Shown one piece after another: positions 41,008 to 49,776 of a stretch of DNA of 64,000 nt. Both the position numbers and the translations under genes were made by a program. Below the pieces are notes generated by a model that did not search any database, was not told the origin of the DNA, and was given only the letters and a program-made list of their open reading frames with translations. Position 1 is the first letter of the stretch, and each line of letters opens with the position of its first letter. The DNA lies in contig CAKUZW010000001.1 of assembly GCA_934718135.1 (NCBI GenBank), positions 1 to 64,000 of the forward strand. Direction: 5' to 3'. Source of the stretch: an uncultured Candidatus Melainabacteria bacterium (GTDB taxonomy: Bacteria; Cyanobacteriota; Vampirovibrionia; Gastranaerophilales; Gastranaerophilaceae).

Positions 41008-41562
41008 ATGGAAGTACAAAGAACCGCAAGTCCTCAGTTTGGTTCAAGATTTATAGCTCGTGCAACAGTTCAACAAAAAATAAACAGAAGATGGGAAGAT
41101 ATGCCTGTTAATTTGGTTAAATTTGATGCAGGTAATAAAATGGACAGATTAACTATTAATTTTTTAAGTTTGTTGTGGAATGGTGGTAAAAATTTGTCCG
41201 GAACAATTGCAGAAGAAGCCGGAATTTTGAGAAGGAAATCTCAAATTTATGCTTTAACTACTCAAAAAGATGATTTTAAACATTTAGACATTAATAAAAT
41301 TCTTGGACTTATGAGTACAGATAAAGTTGACCCTAAAACAAAGACTGCTGAAATATTTAAAATCGGTACAGATCCTCAATATGCTTACGAACAAAATAAA
41401 CGTAATCGTGATATTCGTCATATTGCAAAGGCTATGGTTGACTCTTTTTCAAAAAAAGTAGCAAAGCCTTTTGTTTCTTATGCTGAACCTCAGGAAGTAA
41501 AATTCTTGGAAAAAGTTAATCTTTCTCCAAAGTCAAAAGACGTTATTGAATTTATTGGTTAA
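41008..41562 (+). CDS. Hypothetical protein with N-terminal FG motif
   Basis: A 184-residue soluble protein that begins MEVQRTASPQFGSRFIARATV, again with the xFG motif about 11 residues from the start. The remainder has NLVKFDAGNKMDRLTINFLSLLWNGGKNLSGTIAEEA and a helical tail. The DxxxxxDxxxL-NFLxxLW part might hint at a small alpha/beta fold, but no family is recognised. AAAGGG precedes the ATG. It is closed by a terminator at 41590-41620. Confidence 0.7.
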   Translation: MEVQRTASPQFGSRFIARATVQQKINRRWEDMPVNLVKFDAGNKMDRLTINFLSLLWNGGKNLSGTIAEEAGILRRKSQIYALTTQKDDFKHLDINKILGLMSTDKVDPKTKTAEIFKIGTDPQYAYEQNKRNRDIRHIAKAMVDSFSKKVAKPFVSYAEPQEVKFLEKVNLSPKSKDVIEFIG

Positions 41563-41589
41563 AAGATTGGAAAATAAATAATAAAAAGA

Positions 41590-41620
41590 AAAAGAGGCGG
41601 TGGTTAAATTGCCTCTTTTT
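41590..41620. terminator. Bidirectional terminator between convergent genes
   Basis: AAAGAGGC / GCCTCTTT stem with A-run before and T-run after. Confidence 0.8.
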
Positions 41621-41677
41621 AGTGTACAGTTGTGGTTGTAAAAAATAAGGTTTTTGTATATAAGATGTTAAGTTTAC

Positions 41678-42706
41678 CTAACACTTATGTCGTAAAAAAT
41701 GGCTTTTGGTGGTATTTTTGTCAAAATTTTTCTTAACATGTTTGTCACTATTTCTGTAGCCTGTCCCTGCTCTGTAACCGGAAATTGCGTATAATAAAGG
41801 TAGAGACGGTTCTATCCATTTCAATCCTGATAGGAGTGAAACAGTTGCAATATCATCTGAATGAAGTCCTAAATCTAAAAGTTCAGGAGTTCGGGTGTCT
41901 TTTTGTTTGTTATTTTTGGATAATAGAGGAGAGATTAATTTGTTGCTGATAAAGTTTGCAATTGCACTTCCTCCGATTACACCTGTTAGTAAAATTCCTG
42001 AGACCATACCAACGCATCTTGCAGTTTTTGATTTGATATTTTTGTGTTCAAGAATTCCTAATGCAATTCCCGCTCCGACATTGCACATGAAAATATTTGC
42101 AAGATATTGATAGACTCCTTCTTTGATTTTATTTGGAACTTTGGGTTTCCAATCTTTTTCTGTTGCCATATCTGCGGCAATTCCACCTGCAATTCCACCA
42201 ACTACAGGTACGGCTCCAAATATTGATAACCAACCGATTTCTCTAAATAAGTCTTTTGAAGTTATATTATCAGGAGGCGGGATAATTTTATTTAGGACGT
42301 CAGTTGATGTTTTTTTATTTAAAGTATCAACCTCTTTGATTGTAAGGATTTTATCTTTAGCTTTTTCTAAGATTTTTTTAATATTTTCTTCAAATTTATT
42401 GTTTTTCAAAATGTTTGAAATAATTTCAGTATTGTTTTGTTTAATTTGTTTCAATGTTTTTTGAGCCGGACGTCCGGTGATGAAGTTTGCAATTTTAGGT
42501 GCATTTATAGCCGAAATCGCAGTTGCTCCAAGGATGATTGAGGTTTTAATTGCTGTTTTGCGTTTATCTTCCGGTTTTGCATTTTTAACTTCGTTTGCTA
42601 CAAATCCCGCACTTGCCAGTGTTAAAACAACGGGGATTTTTTGATTTAATTTTGCGGTTAAAATTGGTTGGTCTAAAAATTTTCCAAATGATGAGACTTT
42701 AATCAT
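41678..42706 (-). CDS. Lineage-specific membrane protein coupled to a DtxR-family regulator
   Basis: A 342-residue protein. The N-terminus MIKVSSFGKFLDQPILTAK has the xFG motif at residues 6-8. Hydrophobic segments: IPVVLTLASAGFVANEV, IKTSIILGATAISAI, IGWLSIFGAVPVVGGIAGGIAADMA, YLANIFMCNVGAGIALGIL and VGMVSGILLTGVIGGSAIANFI. These suggest 4-5 membrane helices. A soluble loop (about 95-150) is Lys-rich. The start codon overlaps the stop of the DtxR-like gene by one base (TAATG), so translation is coupled. Its expression should follow the metal-dependent operator at 43158-43186. A link to metal handling is an inference from that context only. Confidence 0.75.
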   Translation of the reverse strand: MIKVSSFGKFLDQPILTAKLNQKIPVVLTLASAGFVANEVKNAKPEDKRKTAIKTSIILGATAISAINAPKIANFITGRPAQKTLKQIKQNNTEIISNILKNNKFEENIKKILEKAKDKILTIKEVDTLNKKTSTDVLNKIIPPPDNITSKDLFREIGWLSIFGAVPVVGGIAGGIAADMATEKDWKPKVPNKIKEGVYQYLANIFMCNVGAGIALGILEHKNIKSKTARCVGMVSGILLTGVIGGSAIANFISNKLISPLLSKNNKQKDTRTPELLDLGLHSDDIATVSLLSGLKWIEPSLPLLYAISGYRAGTGYRNSDKHVKKNFDKNTTKSHFLRHKC

Positions 42707-43134
42707 TAATTGTTTTCCTTTTTATATAGCTCTAATATTTCAGGGTGTTTTTTGCATAAATTTGTAAATTTTTGCATCTTTTCTAATATATTTTGAGAAA
42801 TAATATGTTCGACTTCACAAGCATTGTCACTTGCTTCTTTGTGCGGAATATCTAAAACTTTTTCAAAAAAATGTTCAATAATATGGTGTTTTTCATAAAC
42901 TTTTTTTGCCGCTTTGATGCCTTCTTCTGTAATTGCAATAGCTTCATAACTGTTGTATGTTATGAGTTTTTTGTCAACAAGTTTTGCCAATGCTTCGGAA
43001 ACAGAAGCTCTTGAAATGTTCAATTGTCTTGCAAGTTCGGCTCCTTTGAGCGGTTTGTTATTAAGATGAGCAATATAAATTGCTTCAACATAGTCTTCTA
43101 AACCTGATGATAATTTTTTAACATTTTTCTGCAT
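42706..43134 (-). CDS. DtxR/MntR-family metal-dependent regulator
   Basis: A 142-residue protein. The winged HTH (LEDYVEAIYIAHLNNKPLKGAELARQLNISRASVSEALAKLVDKKLITYN) is followed by a metal-binding and dimerisation domain with typical ligands: GIKAAKKVYEKHHIIEHFFEKVL and ASDNACEVEHIIS (His, Glu, Cys, Glu, His). These proteins repress when loaded with Fe(II) or Mn(II). It lacks the SH3-like domain of DtxR itself, so it is the short, MntR-like form. Its own promoter contains a palindromic box that it probably binds. AAAGGA lies 9 nt before the ATG. Confidence 0.93.
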   Translation of the reverse strand: MQKNVKKLSSGLEDYVEAIYIAHLNNKPLKGAELARQLNISRASVSEALAKLVDKKLITYNSYEAIAITEEGIKAAKKVYEKHHIIEHFFEKVLDIPHKEASDNACEVEHIISQNILEKMQKFTNLCKKHPEILELYKKENN

Positions 43135-43157
43135 TTTAATATCCTTTTACAAAATGT

Positions 43158-43186
43158 ATTGTAAGGTATACCTAACAATTTGTCAA
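43158..43186 (-). promoter_or_regulatory. Promoter with embedded DtxR-type operator
   Basis: On the minus strand TTGACA, a 17-bp spacer and TACAAT. The spacer and -10 contain TTGTTAGGTATACCTTACAA, a palindrome with nine of ten pairs matching. It has the TTAGGTA/TACCTAA core seen for DtxR-family repressors. Bound regulator would cover the promoter. A weaker relative, TGTTAAGTTTACCTAACA, is at 41666-41683 at the end of the operon. Confidence 0.8.
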
Positions 43187-43273
43187 GCGGAATTTTTTTT
43201 ATAAAGTTCAACTATATGGAGTATGTGAAATTTTCTGTTGACATTTATACTTAATATGGAGAGAGGAAAATCT

Positions 43274-43624
43274 ATGTTAGCTCAAACAGTACGTGATAAT
43301 GTAAAAAGTGTAAATAATTTAAGAACAAAGGCTACAAAGTTTAGCAGTTTGTTTCAATCTGTTCCTATAAAGGAAGAAGCTTCTTTGGAAGAAGTTTTGG
43401 CTAAGGCTCATTTGACACCTTATGTTAAAACCGAAGAAATTGAAGTTGTTGATGATGAAAATGATTTGGCAACTGAAACAAATACAGATGAAGATTTTGA
43501 ATATATTGTGGAAAATCCTAATGAAGTTGTTGTTCAATTTCCGATTAAATCAGATATTAATTTAGACGAAAAATTGCCATTCTTCAAATCTATAACAATG
43601 AAATTGAATAAAATTTACGGATAA
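43274..43624 (+). CDS. Small acidic hypothetical protein
   Basis: A 116-residue protein. The start at 43274 is chosen because GAGAGGA lies 6 nt upstream. A longer frame from 43238 has no ribosome site. N-terminal part basic/helical (MLAQTVRDNVKSVNNLRTKATKFSS), the middle acidic (EIEVVDDENDLATETNTDEDFEYIVENPNEVVV), and the end basic (FKSITMKLNKIYG). No signal, membrane segment or known domain. It is followed by a bidirectional terminator. It is divergent from the DtxR-like gene, so its promoter lies near that operator and may share control. Confidence 0.65.
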   Translation: MLAQTVRDNVKSVNNLRTKATKFSSLFQSVPIKEEASLEEVLAKAHLTPYVKTEEIEVVDDENDLATETNTDEDFEYIVENPNEVVVQFPIKSDINLDEKLPFFKSITMKLNKIYG

Positions 43625-43647
43625 AGTTTTTTGTAATATGTAAACTA

Positions 43648-43684
43648 AAAAGGCGGCATTTTTATTAAAAATGCCGCCTTTTGT
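43648..43684. terminator. Bidirectional terminator
   Basis: AAAGGCGGCATTTTT pairs with AAAAATGCCGCCTTT around ATT, between convergent genes. Confidence 0.9.
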
Positions 43685-43703
43685 GCTTGTTCTTATTTAG
43701 TTT

Positions 43704-44681
43704 TTAAGCTGTTAATTTTAGTTCATCATTTGGTTGGATAATTACTCTATAGTTGTCATCTTCATAGTGTAAACCATTGATTTTGATTAACTCATTTGTA
43801 TGTTTCAAAATTTCAGCGTTTGTTGGTTGATAGTTTGGATCAGGGTTCATATCTTGTAAGTGTTTTTTAGCGATGTTCCAAACATTGTCACCTTTTTTAA
43901 CTACATAAACATTTCCTGTTGCTGTTGAAGCTTTATCAGATTTATCAGTCTTATCGGTTTTATCTGTCTTATCTGCGTTGTCCTCTGGATTTGTTTTGTC
44001 TGTTTTATCCGGATTTCCAGGAATTGGAGTTGCTACCGGAGCTTTATCATCAGGCTTTTTATCATCCGGTTTTTCAGGATTTGCCGGAGTTTTATCTACA
44101 GGTTTTGTAGTTTTTGGCGGTTCTGCCTTTTTGTTATCAACAGGACTTTCTTCTGCTTTATTACCTGCAAAGTGGTCATAAACTTTTTTACCTAAGTAAG
44201 CCAAACCTGCAACAGCACCTGCGATTAAGCCCCATTTGCCTGCTTTTTTAGCAAATTTACCTAATTTACTCATAAATCCGGTACCGCCTTTTTTAGATGT
44301 ATCTTCAATAATTTCTGCGTATGGTATATCATCAATTTTTGATAATGCTTGTTCTTTTACGGTTGTTGCCGGAAGAGAAACGTGTTTCCCTGTACTTGCG
44401 TCAAATACTGTTTTACCACCAAATTTATTTTCTTTTGCAGCTTGCTCAGCAGCTCTTTTTGCTCTTTTTGCTGCAATTTGTTCCGGTGTAATTTGTACAG
44501 ATTCGTATTTCCCTGTTTTACTATTAAAAATAGTCTTTCCACCTGCTTTATTTTGTCTTGCTGCTTTGTCTGCGGCTTGTGCGGCTCTACGAGCTTTTTG
44601 AGCTTCTGCCTGTTTCTTTTGTCTTAGTCCTTCGACCAAATTTCCAATTTGAGTTCCAGTTGCACCATTAACTGCTGTCAT
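43704..44681 (-). CDS. LysM-domain protein with tandem N-terminal repeat and membrane helix
   Basis: The product has 325 residues. The start at 44681 is chosen because GGAGG lies 8 nt upstream. An ATG 5 codons earlier would overlap that site. The N-terminal third is Ala/Lys/Arg-rich with two copies of a module KAxxxNKxGGKTxFxxxTGKxxS (about residues 45-65 and 83-103). A membrane helix (WGLIAGAVAGLAYLG, about 150-166) follows. Then comes a Pro/Asp/Lys-rich linker with repeated D-K-T (about 175-255). A C-terminal LysM domain (VYVVKKGDNVWNIAKKHL...IKINGL...IIQPNDELKL) would bind peptidoglycan-like glycans. The topology suggests an N-in, C-out protein spanning the periplasm. Confidence 0.88.
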   Translation of the reverse strand: MTAVNGATGTQIGNLVEGLRQKKQAEAQKARRAAQAADKAARQNKAGGKTIFNSKTGKYESVQITPEQIAAKRAKRAAEQAAKENKFGGKTVFDASTGKHVSLPATTVKEQALSKIDDIPYAEIIEDTSKKGGTGFMSKLGKFAKKAGKWGLIAGAVAGLAYLGKKVYDHFAGNKAEESPVDNKKAEPPKTTKPVDKTPANPEKPDDKKPDDKAPVATPIPGNPDKTDKTNPEDNADKTDKTDKTDKSDKASTATGNVYVVKKGDNVWNIAKKHLQDMNPDPNYQPTNAEILKHTNELIKINGLHYEDDNYRVIIQPNDELKLTA

Positions 44682-44827
44682 CTTAAAATCCTCCATTTCC
44701 CTTTTTTTAAGTTTGTATATATCCCCTATGCTTTAATAAACAATTTTTGAATTCGGAAATTGCCTTTGAGTATTTCAAAAGTATATACTTTTTGTTATAA
44801 AACTTAATAATTAATTCTGATTTTGAC

Positions 44828-44865
44828 AAAAAGAAAGGCTGTCAGGGTAAACAGTGACAGCCTTT
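44828..44865 (-). terminator. Terminator of the MFS gene
   Basis: AAAGGCTGTCA / TGACAGCCTTT form an 11-bp stem. On the minus strand it is followed by CTTTTTG. Confidence 0.8.
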
Positions 44866-44895
44866 TGTGAGTATGAGGATTGTTATAAGTTTAGA

Positions 44896-46257
44896 CTAAA
44901 AATCTCTTGGTTTTACTCCATGAATCCAATTTGATTCAATTTTTTCTAAAGAGATTCCTTTGGTTTCCGGAACACAGAAATACACAAATATTATGCATAA
45001 CATTGAAACTATTCCAAAGCCCCAAAATGTCCAAGCTCCACCAATTCTATGTAATAAAATCGGAAAACTGCTTACGACAAAGAAGTTGAATGCGAAGTTT
45101 GACACGGTGCAAATACTCATTGCAACTCCTCGAATTCGTAGTGGAAATACTTCTGAAACTAAAATCCAACCGATTGGTCCTAAACTCATTGCAAAACAAA
45201 TGATATATGTAACTAAACTTCCAACAGTTACCCATTTTAGGTTATCTCCGAAGAATTCTGCAAATTCAAATCCGCAACCTAGTGCAATCAAACTTAGCAT
45301 TACACCTGTCAAGCCGAAATAGAGTAACGGTTTTCTTCCTAGTTTGTCTGTAAAGAATAGTGCTACAATTGTCATTAAGAAGTTGATTACACCAATTCCT
45401 GTTGTAGCGTAAATTGCCGTAATATTGCTTTCAAAACCTGCATTTTTAAATATCGTTGGTGCATAATAAATAATTGTATTGATACCTGTACAGATTTGAG
45501 CGAACATAATTCCGATACCAACAACAAATGGCATAATCATCCATTTTTTTAATCTGAAATTTTTATCAGTTTTTGTTTCTTCATTCAAGATTGTTTTTTT
45601 GATATCTTGAATTTCTTTTTCTGTATCAATGTTAGGTTCAATTTTTTTGAAGGCTGTTTTTGCTTCTTCTTCACGTTTTTTACTTACAAGCCAACGCGGA
45701 GTGTCGTGCATAAAACACATTCCGACAAATAAAATTACCCCGGGAATTACACCTGCAAATAGCATCCAACGCCAATTGTAAACGGCATGAGCAAATACTG
45801 CGTTGATAAAATATGAGAATAAAATTCCGGCTGTAATTGCCCACTGGTAAAGTGAAACAAGTGTTCCTCTCAAATGTTTTGGCGAAATTTCAGACAAATA
45901 CAAAGGAACAACAAAGTTTACAACACCAACGGCAAAGCCGACAAATATTCTTGATGCAATTAAGACATAAATATTAGGAGCAAATGCACATAATATTGAT
46001 CCGATTGTGAAAATTACGGCAGTTGCCATAATAATTTTTTTTCGCCCAAACATATCGGCAAGAACTCCATTGGTTGCAGCTCCGATAACAGCACCAATCA
46101 AGACAGAACTTACTAAAATACCTTGAGCTGTGTCTGCCAAATTCCAGGATTCATTAATAAATAATAATGCTCCTGAAATTACTCCAGTGTCATAACCCGA
46201 TAGCAAACCACCCAAAGACGCAATAATTGCGACAATGTACAACCATAAATACTTCAT
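44896..46257 (-). CDS. MFS sugar porter (sugar:H+ symporter family)
   Basis: A 453-residue, 12-helix transporter. Sugar-porter signatures: GLLSGYDTGVISGALLFI in helix 1, ADMFGRKKIIM (loop 2-3 motif), GRIFVG-like ASRIFVGFAVG, VPLYLSEISPKHLRGTLVSLYQ (PESPR region), DTPRWLVSKKREEEA, the second loop motif DKLGRKPLLYFG, GPIGWILVSEVFPLRIRG and PETKGISLEKIE at the end. It probably imports a pentose or hexose with protons. Relatives are XylE, GalP and AraE. AAAGGG precedes the ATG. It is transcribed alone. Confidence 0.95.
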   Translation of the reverse strand: MKYLWLYIVAIIASLGGLLSGYDTGVISGALLFINESWNLADTAQGILVSSVLIGAVIGAATNGVLADMFGRKKIIMATAVIFTIGSILCAFAPNIYVLIASRIFVGFAVGVVNFVVPLYLSEISPKHLRGTLVSLYQWAITAGILFSYFINAVFAHAVYNWRWMLFAGVIPGVILFVGMCFMHDTPRWLVSKKREEEAKTAFKKIEPNIDTEKEIQDIKKTILNEETKTDKNFRLKKWMIMPFVVGIGIMFAQICTGINTIIYYAPTIFKNAGFESNITAIYATTGIGVINFLMTIVALFFTDKLGRKPLLYFGLTGVMLSLIALGCGFEFAEFFGDNLKWVTVGSLVTYIICFAMSLGPIGWILVSEVFPLRIRGVAMSICTVSNFAFNFFVVSSFPILLHRIGGAWTFWGFGIVSMLCIIFVYFCVPETKGISLEKIESNWIHGVKPRDF

Positions 46258-46375
46258 ATAAACCCTTTCTTAGCTCTATAATATTATTATAACTATATTT
46301 TTTATATTTTTAAACCCCTGTTTCAATTTATTTTTATGTTAAAATTCTTAAAAATAATTAGCGAGGAATTAGATA

Positions 46376-47977
46376 TTGTTTAAAGATAAATTCGGAAATT
46401 TTAAAGGTGATTTGTTTGGTGGAATTATTGCAACTATTATTGCATTCCCTCAAGCTTTGGCTTTTGGTGTGGCATCAGGTGTGGGGGCTTCTTCAGGTAT
46501 TTGGGGAGCAATAATTTTATCTTTGATTGCAGGAATTTTAGGTTGTAATCTACCAATGGTATCAGGTCCGACAGGCCCTACGGCAATTATTATCGCGACT
46601 GTTGTTGCTGCTTGTAGTGGAGATATCTCTTCTGTGGTTACTGTTTTGGTTATGGCTGCAATTTTTCAGATGATAATTTCTTTAACTTCTATCCCGAAAA
46701 TGATAAAATATGTTCCTTATCCTGTGATTTCAGGATTTTTAACCGGAATTGGGTTGATTATTATAATTTTACAGTTGGCTCCATTATTAGGAAGTGAAGC
46801 TCAATCTTCTACAATCAAAGCATTGATGAATTATCCGCAAGTTTTTTCTTGTATAAATATTCATGCTCTTATTTTAGGGGTTGTAACTCTTTTATTGTTG
46901 TTTTTTACTCCAAAAGTTATTACAAAATGGGTTCCGGCTCAACTTTTGGCACTTGTTTTGATGACAGGTGTTGCGTATTTTACGAGGTGGCAGGTTGATA
47001 AAATTTCATCCATAAGTTTTTCTCTTCCGCATTTTTTTATGCCTGATTTTTCTATTGGTGCAATTTCAAAAGATATTCCAATTGCTTTGACTTTAGCGTT
47101 TATTGCGACAAGTGAAAGTTTATTGACCGGAATAATTATGGATTCTTTGACAAAAATTAAGCACAATTCGAAAAGACTTGTGCTTGCTCAAGGATTTGGA
47201 AATTTGTTCTGTGCAATCACAGGTTCAATGGTTGGTTCTGCTGCAACGATGAGAAGTGTTGCTGCAGTAAAAGCCGGTTCTAAAACTCGTTTAACTCCTA
47301 TTTTTTCAGCATTTTTGTTGATTTTTGTATTGTTTAAGTTGACGCCGTTTATTGCTCAAATACCGATTTGTGTTTTGGCGGCAATTTTGATAAAAATCGG
47401 ATATGATATTTTGGATTTGAAGGTAATAAAGGTTCTGAAATTTGCACCGAAAGACGATTTGTATGTTTTACTTACAGTGTTGGGCTTGACTGTTTTTTAT
47501 AATTTGATTTTTGCTTTAGGTATCGGAATAATTCTTGCTGCTTTGCTTTATGCAAAGAGGATTGCGGATGATACAAATATAAAAGTTACGCATTACAACC
47601 ATTTGGATTACACCCCTTATGAAACAAAAATAGAACGTGATTCTCATTATAAAATAAGAATTTTGCACATTGACGGGCAGTTTTTCTTTGGTTCTACCAC
47701 TCAAATTGTTTCGCATTTTGATGAATTGCTTGAAACTGAATGTATAATTTTGAATTACAGTTCAAATACCGAACTTGATATGTCGGCTATTTTTGCCTTA
47801 GAGGATATTATTGTTCGTTTGAAATCTCAAAAAATTCAGCTAATTTTGGTTATTCCTAATCAAAAAGTTTATGAACAGATAAAATCTTTGGAAATTGTTT
47901 CTCAAATTGGTGAAGATTTTCTTTACTTGGATGAAAAAGACGCGATAAATCGTGCAGTTGCGGAATATATTGACTAA
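46376..47977 (+). CDS. SulP-family anion transporter with STAS domain
   Basis: A 533-residue protein starting at TTG (GAGG 11 nt upstream). The transport domain begins FKGDLFGGIIATIIAFPQALAFGVASGVGASSGIWGAIILSLIAGILG and includes PMVSGPTGPTAIIIATVVA and AITGSMVGSAATMRSVAAVKAGSKTRLTP. A C-terminal STAS domain (about 425-533) has CIILNYSSNTELDMSAIFALEDIIVRLKSQKIQLILVIPN. SulP proteins move sulfate, bicarbonate or dicarboxylates. The first segment with Pro-Gln-Ala resembles the bicarbonate/sulfate type, but the ion cannot be told. Confidence 0.93.
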   Translation: MFKDKFGNFKGDLFGGIIATIIAFPQALAFGVASGVGASSGIWGAIILSLIAGILGCNLPMVSGPTGPTAIIIATVVAACSGDISSVVTVLVMAAIFQMIISLTSIPKMIKYVPYPVISGFLTGIGLIIIILQLAPLLGSEAQSSTIKALMNYPQVFSCINIHALILGVVTLLLLFFTPKVITKWVPAQLLALVLMTGVAYFTRWQVDKISSISFSLPHFFMPDFSIGAISKDIPIALTLAFIATSESLLTGIIMDSLTKIKHNSKRLVLAQGFGNLFCAITGSMVGSAATMRSVAAVKAGSKTRLTPIFSAFLLIFVLFKLTPFIAQIPICVLAAILIKIGYDILDLKVIKVLKFAPKDDLYVLLTVLGLTVFYNLIFALGIGIILAALLYAKRIADDTNIKVTHYNHLDYTPYETKIERDSHYKIRILHIDGQFFFGSTTQIVSHFDELLETECIILNYSSNTELDMSAIFALEDIIVRLKSQKIQLILVIPNQKVYEQIKSLEIVSQIGEDFLYLDEKDAINRAVAEYID

Positions 47978-48022
47978 AATATTTTGTGATACAATATTTT
48001 TGAAGATAAAAGGAGATATGTT

Positions 48023-48226
48023 ATGTTTCAAGTTTACACAGCAAAAGATAAGTCAGAATTATCAAAAAATTTAATTGGTGAATTTAAAGATTATGATGAT
48101 GCGATGGATTGTGCAGAAAAAGCAATTGAAGGCAAATCAGGACTTCGTTATATTGTAGAAGAAACTAACGGTTGCGTTAACAGTTATGGGGAATTAATCC
48201 CGACTGTAGTTGCAGAAAGTGACTAA
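48023..48226 (+). CDS. Small conserved-looking hypothetical protein (67 aa)
   Basis: A 67-residue acidic protein, MFQVYTAKDKSELSKNLIGEF, then DYDDAMDCAEKAIEGKSGLRYIVEETNG. It has an AAGGAGA site 8 nt before the ATG. Predicted as a small alpha/beta protein. Two Cys residues (31 and 51) might be of interest. It follows the SulP gene by 45 bp and may be co-transcribed. No function known. A weak hairpin (48246-48288) separates it from the HxlR gene. Confidence 0.7.
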   Translation: MFQVYTAKDKSELSKNLIGEFKDYDDAMDCAEKAIEGKSGLRYIVEETNGCVNSYGELIPTVVAESD

Positions 48227-48276
48227 ATTTTTATAGATTTTTAAAAGATGAAGGCTGAAGTTTCGTTGCCGAAGCT

Positions 48277-48621
48277 TTAGCCTTTCATTCTTTCTAAAAG
48301 TTTGGTGTATCGTTTGAAATCACGCCCCCAAACTTTTAACGCTTCCAACACCGGTCGCAAACTATATCCAACATCTGTGAGGGTGTATTCAACTTTTGGC
48401 GGAATTTGCGGATAGACCGTCCTTTCAACAAGTCCGCATTCTTCCATTTCTTTTAATTTTGCACTAAGAACTTTTTGGGTAATTCCTGTTACGGATTTTT
48501 TTAATTCTCCAAAACGTCTTGTGCCGTTAAGCAGCTCTCTGATTATTAAAAACTTCCATTTGCTGTCTGTCATGTAGAGTGTGACTTCGATTGGGTCTTT
48601 TGGTAGGTCTTTTGAATTCAT
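48277..48621 (-). CDS. HxlR-family transcriptional regulator
   Basis: A 114-residue winged-helix protein: DPIEVTLYMTDSKWKFLIIRELLNGTRRFGELKKSVTGITQKVLSAKLKEMEECGLVERTVYPQIPPKVEYTLTDVGYSLRPVLEALKVWG. This is the full MarR-like HxlR/DUF24 layout. One conserved feature is changed: the N-terminal Cys of redox-sensing members is absent (no Cys before residue 60). The lone Cys is in MEECGLVE. It may sense aldehydes, quinones or other electrophiles in relatives, but here the signal is unknown. CGGAG precedes the ATG. Confidence 0.92.
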   Translation of the reverse strand: MNSKDLPKDPIEVTLYMTDSKWKFLIIRELLNGTRRFGELKKSVTGITQKVLSAKLKEMEECGLVERTVYPQIPPKVEYTLTDVGYSLRPVLEALKVWGRDFKRYTKLLERMKG

Positions 48622-48702
48622 GAATACTCCGTTAGTATCTTTTGGGAACTTTAAAGTATTTCTATACTATCACGATTTGACAAGGGTTGCAAGTTATTAA
48701 TT

Positions 48703-49776
48703 TTAAAATAATTCTTTTAATTCATTTTGTGTGAATTGGTGTTCTTCAACGGTGGCATATTTTGTTGGAAGGATGAATATAATGTGGTTTTGGGTAGCTT
48801 TTTTGTCAGATGTCATTAAATTTATTATTTTATTTTTGTCGTATTGTGGAATTTGTTTGAAATTGAATTTTTTTAATAAGTCGTCACACAAAAATTTGTA
48901 TTCTTTGTCTATAAAATTCAATTTTAATGCAAGGTTTAGTGCAAATTTTATTCCTTGAGCTACGCATTCTCCATGGGTAAATTTTTTGTATTTTGTAATG
49001 GTTTCAACTGCGTGGGCATACGTGTGTCCAAAGTTCAAAATTTTCCTCAAATTTCCTTCTTTTTCATCTTTTTCAACAACTTTTGCTTTTAAAGTTATGC
49101 AAATTTTAATAAGTTCTTTGAGTGTCAAAATGTCACGAGATAGAATTTTTTCAATATTTTCATTTAAAAAATTCAACAGATGTGGTTCATTTTCAGGGGT
49201 GCAATTTTTTTCGATAAATCCGTATTTTACAACTTCTCCCAAACCACTTTTGAATTGTCTTTCATCTAAAGTTTTTAGAAAATTAGCATTTATTATTACG
49301 TAATTCGGTTGATAAAAAGAGCCAATCAAGTTTTTCCCGTATTTTGTGTCAATTGCGGTTTTCCCGCCAACAGAACTGTCAACGCAAGCTAAAAGTGTAG
49401 TTGGAACTTGGATAAATTTTATTCCTCTCATATAGGTTGAAGCTGCAAATCCTGCAATATCACCGACAACCCCTCCTCCGATTGCAATTATGTAATCTTG
49501 TCGTGTTAATTTTTTTCGGAGTGCAAAATCTAAAATTTTTGCATAATTTTTAAAATTCTTTTCACCCTCTCCGTCTTTCAGGATAAAGGTTTTGTCCTTT
49601 GGAAAGTCCAAAATTTTTGAATATAATTTATAAACTTTTTGGCTAAAAATTACGATATAATTTTTAGTTCCGATTTTATCAAATATAGAATTTTTAAGGT
49701 TTGAAATATCTTCATTATTAATAATTATTGGGTAAGAAATTTCTTTTTCTTTAATTTCTACATTTATTTGTAACAT
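48703..49776 (-). CDS. aroB: 3-dehydroquinate synthase
   Basis: A 357-residue NAD-dependent enzyme, second step of the shikimate pathway (DAHP to 3-dehydroquinate). Motifs: IIINNEDIS near the start; DGEGEKNFKNYAKIL; the NAD and metal region AIGGGVVGDIAGFAASTYMRGIKFIQVPTTLLACVDSSVGGKTAID; and the metal ligands in GEVVKYGFIE and LNFGHTYAHAVE. It overlaps the end of aroK by 13 bp, so the two are translated together. AGGAG lies 9 nt before the ATG. Confidence 0.97.
   Translation of the reverse strand: MLQINVEIKEKEISYPIIINNEDISNLKNSIFDKIGTKNYIVIFSQKVYKLYSKILDFPKDKTFILKDGEGEKNFKNYAKILDFALRKKLTRQDYIIAIGGGVVGDIAGFAASTYMRGIKFIQVPTTLLACVDSSVGGKTAIDTKYGKNLIGSFYQPNYVIINANFLKTLDERQFKSGLGEVVKYGFIEKNCTPENEPHLLNFLNENIEKILSRDILTLKELIKICITLKAKVVEKDEKEGNLRKILNFGHTYAHAVETITKYKKFTHGECVAQGIKFALNLALKLNFIDKEYKFLCDDLLKKFNFKQIPQYDKNKIINLMTSDKKATQNHIIFILPTKYATVEEHQFTQNELKELF

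Noticed and set aside
41666..41683. Second DtxR box as a working operator
   Set aside because: Only seven of nine pairs match, it overlaps the end of a coding region and no plausible promoter-gene pair uses it. It is mentioned only as a weak relative of the box at 43158-43186.
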